64,000 nucleotides of DNA from Ciona intestinalis (lineage: Eukaryota > Chordata > Ascidiacea > Phlebobranchia > Cionidae), in NCBI RefSeq assembly GCF_000224145.3, contig NC_020169.2, positions 2,220,662-2,284,661 of the forward strand, written 5' to 3'. The position numbers were made by a program, and so were the translations under genes. The notes below the pieces were generated by a model, which did no database searches, was not told where the DNA came from, and was given only the letters and a program-made list of their open reading frames with translations. Positions within the stretch are counted from its first letter, which is position 1. Every line of letters begins with the position of its first letter. Positions 59,772 to 64,000 of this stretch are shown here, piece after piece.

Positions 59772-61829
59772 TCACACAGTCGTTTCTATTAAATAAAGTT
59801 CCTCGTCCTTCGTGGAAGAATATTTTAACTCTGTTTGAGGACGATTTTTGCTAGGGCCACGTGTTCCTTCATCAGAGTGTACTCTACCCTCCGAAAGCTT
59901 ACGAGAGGTTGCATATTCTAAATTTCCGCCAATTATTGCAGTATTGGGCAGCAGGTGGAGTGGTGTCAACGGTTGATATTGATACTTGCCTAAAAGGTAG
60001 CAAGTTTGCACAAACTTTACCGGAAAAAAATTTAGTAGCCTGAACCCAGTTGAAAATTGTCTTTGATAACCGAAAGAGTAACGCTTATAGCTGCGAAGCG
60101 TTAATGCTTTATCGACTATCTATCGCCCCTTAACACTAAGCGTAAAATTAGTTGAGAAACTTATATAGATGGAAAGATGATTACGTAATTGATTTTCCGG
60201 TCATAGCAAATCAGAAAACGAATATAAAAAAATTTGGTATTTCTGAAATTGACAGCGACGATTTTCAAATTTGATTGCGTTTGATGGACATTAAAGTTAT
60301 ATAAAACAACTATTTTAGTATTTTTACACAGCAATGTAGAAACCACAGTTTACTTACATAAACACCATCCGACATAACAGGCCCAATGTAACATCGAGCA
60401 TCTACAGGCGTCGCTGGACGGAGTGAATTTCGGATAATGTTGTTTGGCAGAAAACTTAGCGAGTTGTTGGGCAGAATTTCGGAGCATTCCAGGGTTTATT
60501 TTAGAAGGTCTTTCCTGTAATAGAATGACACACTTAGAATTAAAGAGAATATTTTCCTGTTGATAAAGTAGGGTGGGGGGAAGATGGGGCACCTTTTCAT
60601 TCTATTTTCTCGTCCAATTTGGTAGTAAACAAAGAACATTCAAAGTATTATAAAACCGTATCCTCACAATTTCCATTGACCGTTGTTAATTGTTTAAAAC
60701 ACGTCAGAATATTTGGATGTTATGTGATAAAAGTGTCCAATCTTCCCCACCCTACTATAGCGATATTCGCTGAAAGGACACACACGTAATTTTAAACTGC
60801 AAGTTAAACAATAACATGCATAATGTATAAAAACAAAGCACCTTTAGTATAGTTGTTGCATCAATAAATAACTGCGCTAACTATAACTTATAAGCCTGCT
60901 GGTGACTAAAAGGCGCAAATAAGCATTGCTAAAAGCTCGTTTTAGCTATAGACGCTTTATTACTTATAAAGCAATATTGTTATTTTGCAATATTTATTCG
61001 ATCGAAACGTCATTTTCTTAAGTAGGATATATTGACAGCGCGGCTTTTATATGTGTAAGCAGTATCATTATACCAAGATGCGTGCGCAGATCAATATCGG
61101 AGTGCTGTACACGGAAACGGTGTTTATTTCAATGGCTTTCTCGCATATATACGCATTTTTATAATACGATGTTGAATGCAGGCAAAAAATGTTGGATAAT
61201 AGGTTGGGAAAGATGGGACTTGTTTTCATTATGTTGAAATATTATACTAGGGTAGGGTAAGACGGGACACCTTCAGCATATCATATCTAAATATCCTGAA
61301 CAACGGGCTATGGGAGTCGTCAGGTTGCAGTTTAAAAATTATTTGATTGTTCTTTGTTTACTGCTAAATAGAATGAAAAGGTGTCCCACCTTCCCCCACC
61401 CTACTATATAGTGGGGTGGGGGGAGATGGGACACCTTTAATGCATAATGTCCAAATAGCCTGATCGTATTTTAAACCATTAACAACGGTCTGTGAAAGTC
61501 GTAAGGATACGGTTTTATAATTCATTGAATGTTCTTTGTTACCACCAAATGGAAAGAGAAAACTAAACGAAAAGGTGTCCCATCTTTCCCCACCCTACTA
61601 TATATAGTTTAAACCCCGATAAGAAGATATGGGGTATAATTGGATAACGGTATCCATCCTATACCTCACATTACTATAAATTGAACAAATCAAAACACAC
61701 ACATGTGAAACTCACTTTTGCCTCATCACCAAACACTGAGGGAAGATCGCTTGAATAACTGAACCATGACGAATTGGAAATATCGGACGATGACGAGCGG
61801 TCACTGTCAAAACTTTCATAACGTAACAT
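59772..61829 (-). CDS. Unrecognised three-exon gene, 162 aa
   Basis: Exons 61829-61716, 60514-60358 and 59989-59772 join in phase (0, then 1) with GT-AG borders. The first exon encodes a Ser/Asp-rich N-terminus (MLRYESFDSDRSSSSD). The second contains a short Cys/Trp-rich segment (DACRCSMLHWACYVGWCL). The third is polar and ends at TGA. I recognise no domain. Consistent phases across three exons argue for a real gene, but no homology confirms the exact donors, particularly the second. Intron 1 holds a MITE and a cluster of four more. It converges on the BCL6-like gene. Confidence 0.5.
60567..60761 (-). mobile_element. MITE
   Basis: Complete inverted copy in intron 1 of the unknown three-exon gene, ~50 bp from exon 2. 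Confidence 0.9.
61194..61408 (+). mobile_element. MITE with partial MITE at its left
   Basis: A ~50-bp left-end remnant (61194-61245) precedes a copy (61248-61408) with an internal deletion. Confidence 0.8.
61409..61606 (+). mobile_element. MITE
   Basis: Complete copy directly adjoining the previous one in the same orientation; a further remnant (GGGGTATAATTGGATA...) lies at ~61625-61672. Confidence 0.9.
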
Positions 61830-62638
61830 CACTATGACTATTAAAACTTACACTCTTACGGTCTTACCATGTTATGTCTAAAAAAAAGTGGAAATTAAAT
61901 GGGAGAAAGTACAGGCACGTAATAATTAGGTGTATGTTGCTTAGAAATACATGGAAGCGATACACGGAAGTTAATAATTACACCCTTTACCTCATACACA
62001 ATGCATAAGCTCCAACTCGGTAGGTCAAATTTATAGTCAACTTTTCATTCCTGAAGCTCAACAATACAAAACCAAAAACTTTCAGCTTACAACAATCAAG
62101 TATATATTAAAACATCCTGCCTTTAGTCTCTCAGAATCACAAAAGATTCCATTGCTTTGCACTAAACAGAGTTGCGCTGTAAATGAGAGAATTCCCTTTA
62201 AAGGTAAAGTTCCCAGCTCGGCTACCAACAAGCATTTGTGAGAGAGGAAACACGTCACAAACTTTGTCATTCATTCATTGCATCAACGTCGCCCGTTTTA
62301 GAAATTTCGTTACAAATATTGCACTCACTGCACGTTGTTGCCCTGATTCTGAACAGCTGTACTAATAGAGTCAAGGCTTTTACTGAATCAAACAGTAAGC
62401 TGCGATCCCTTGTCAACATAAAAGTAGTGTATCTCGTTTTACTGCTTTCGCAGTGGGAGGCTTACATATGATAATAAATGAATGAAATGTTTCGGGTTTA
62501 GATATTTATTTGCTCTTGAAAGCTTTAAAATCTCAACTACTGTACCTATATCACCTGAAATAATTACAAAATAGACAAAAATATGTGCTTTCTGAAACGG
62601 CCCTGCTGTCACATCTTGGCGAAAGAGGTTTATAAGCC

Positions 62639-62684
62639 ATGGCGGACGTATCAGAACAACTCTACATGAATAATGGACAAGGGA
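62639..62684 (+). CDS. Candidate first coding exon (partial gene, low support)
   Basis: A strong start context (CCATGG) opens 15 codons reading MADVSEQLYMNNGQG and leads into a GTGAGC donor in phase 2. Whether it belongs to a gene continuing beyond the window cannot be judged. Without the splice, the frame stops after 16 codons. Confidence 0.15.
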
Positions 62685-62872
62685 TGTGAGCATGCGGTTT
62701 GATGGTCGAGCTACCTCTATTGTTTTAATGAGCCATCCATGACAAGACCGTTAGGAACGCTGAAGCTTTGTATTAAGAGACCGCATTAAATTTGCATAAG
62801 CTGTTATAGCTACATTATCGAGTACATCGACCCTAAACGACAACCATAAATTGGCGATTTAATCTGTTCGTT

Positions 62873-63074
62873 GTATAGTAGGGTATAGGGGAAGATGGAA
62901 GACCATTAGCACATAATATCCAAATGTCCTGATCGTGTTTTAAACAATTAACAACAGTCTATCAAAGTCGTGAGGGTACACTTTTAGCATTTTTCGAATT
63001 TTCTTTGTTCACTATACCAAATGGGACGAGAAAATAGAATAAAAAGGTGTTTCATCTTCCTTCACCCAACTGTA
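62873..63074 (+). mobile_element. MITE
   Basis: Copy in the right flank; left TIR slightly diverged, interior complete. Confidence 0.85.
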
Positions 63075-64000
63075 GCAATAAAAGAAAAGCTAAGACGTTT
63101 ATAAGGGTAACTGGAACTAAAATTTGCATTTCAAAAATTTACGGATCAAACCCAATCAATACAAATTAAGCTCGTTAACCCTGTCTAGGCGGTCGTTGAA
63201 ACAGCTGCGATCTGACCACGTCGATAAAAGCTTAGCGGCTAACCTTTGATGTCTGAGCAACAAAGCGTGTAACAACTGCTTGGCTTGTTTTTTATTCTGT
63301 TAAAATAAAGCAGTCCAACTCTGAGGCAAAATCAAATATTAAAATCCTAATCACGAATTGGTTTCCTATAGCGTGTTATTTCTCTGTTTGCTTACATTTA
63401 CAAGTACCTTTGGTTGTCCGTACACTAAAAAGTTCTCTCAGTACGCTGAGAGAATAGCTATAAAGAAAAAGTATTACCTTTGCTTGCACACAGCATGCTG
63501 TTATTGTTGGCTAGAAAATGCCTTTTGTTTCATTTTACGTTTCCCTAAGGAATAACTATAGTAGTCAAACTGCCCTTCCACAGTCTAACTCTATACAGTC
63601 AAACACCTATGCGTTAAAACAACTTTCATACCAGTCGTATTGTTTAGGGGATATTATCTCAAATCAACTTTGCTAACGGATCATCATTAAAGGACGCAAA
63701 ACCTAACTTGTAACTAAACGCATATACTACTACTGTGCTAACTACACAGCATCACTTTACCTCAAGCATACACAAACGACAAACCACATCTGGAACACCA
63801 AAGCTACCACCCGCCGACCTCTCTTATCGGTCTGCAGCCAATGGAAAAGTGCGCTGCTTGATTCGACGTCGCATACCGTCCGTTTAACCATGCTCATCAG
63901 ACTGCGCGCGAGCTAGCGTGATCGAAAATCGTTTTCTGCTGATGGGCAATGATGGCGCTGCGTTTGTACTTATATTTGTTGCATGTCTACTAAAAGCAAA

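Larger units (their letters stand above)
61830..64000. other. Right-hand flank without a clear gene
   Basis: One MITE (62873-63074). A possible first coding exon on the plus strand at 62639-62684: CCATGG start context, MADVSEQLYMNNGQG, then GTGAGC donor. No continuing exon could be identified before the window ends. The remainder shows nothing supportable. Confidence 0.35.

Noticed and set aside
621..63074. CRISPR-like or satellite array interpretation of the regularly recurring ~195-bp repeat
   Set aside because: Copies are dispersed, in both orientations, with terminal inverted repeats and TA flanks: transposon remnants, not an array.
63358..63555. Open frame with a hydrophobic, signal-peptide-like start
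   Set aside because: Begins at TTG and lacks an upstream ATG; the hydrophobic run is compatible with chance in T-rich DNA.

Overview
Gene content and repeats point to a solitary ascidian, most likely Ciona (intestinalis/robusta type). The DNA is AT-rich. Genes have many small exons and short GT-AG introns. The introns and spacers carry dozens of ~195-bp miniature inverted-repeat elements and a tRNA-derived SINE; both resemble the Cimi and Cics repeat classes described for Ciona. The organism call is inference. The exon models below were built by hand, requiring GT-AG borders and a continuous reading frame across every junction.

Layout. (1) 0.48-17.0 kb, minus strand: a 24-exon integrin alpha subunit of the laminin-binding (alpha3/6/7-like) type, 1094 aa, crowded with MITEs in its introns. 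(2) 20.4-25.5 kb, minus: a seven-exon Rab27 GTPase, 232 aa, with a 50-N assembly gap in intron 1. (3) 26.5-27.7 kb, plus: a four-exon HAD-family protein, 255 aa, divergent from Rab27 across ~1 kb. (4) 28.7-46.7 kb, minus: a complete 25-exon NUP133, 1168 aa. (5) 38.7-39.9 kb, plus: a two-exon gene nested in NUP133 intron 10 that encodes a myristoylation-type N-terminus followed by a death-domain-like fold. (6) 47.1-47.5 kb, minus: single-exon selenoprotein H with an in-frame UGA (Sec) and a well-formed SECIS hairpin ~180 nt past its stop, only ~130 nt before the NUP133 start codon. (7) 50.9-59.2 kb, plus: a 19-exon BTB/zinc-finger repressor orthologous to BCL6, 812 aa, with four C2H2 fingers. 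(8) 59.8-61.8 kb, minus: an unrecognised three-exon gene (162 aa) converging on the BCL6 3' end. The last 2.2 kb holds no clear gene.

Repeats are partitioned. MITEs dominate the integrin locus and the right third. The SINE dominates RAB27 and NUP133 introns. No rRNA, canonical tRNA, CRISPR array or prokaryotic operon is present. The genes are housekeeping or signalling genes that look unrelated to one another. The functional couplings worth testing are the SELENOH-NUP133 same-strand pair (possible Ciona-style operon), the RAB27/HAD divergent promoter, and the gene nested in NUP133.
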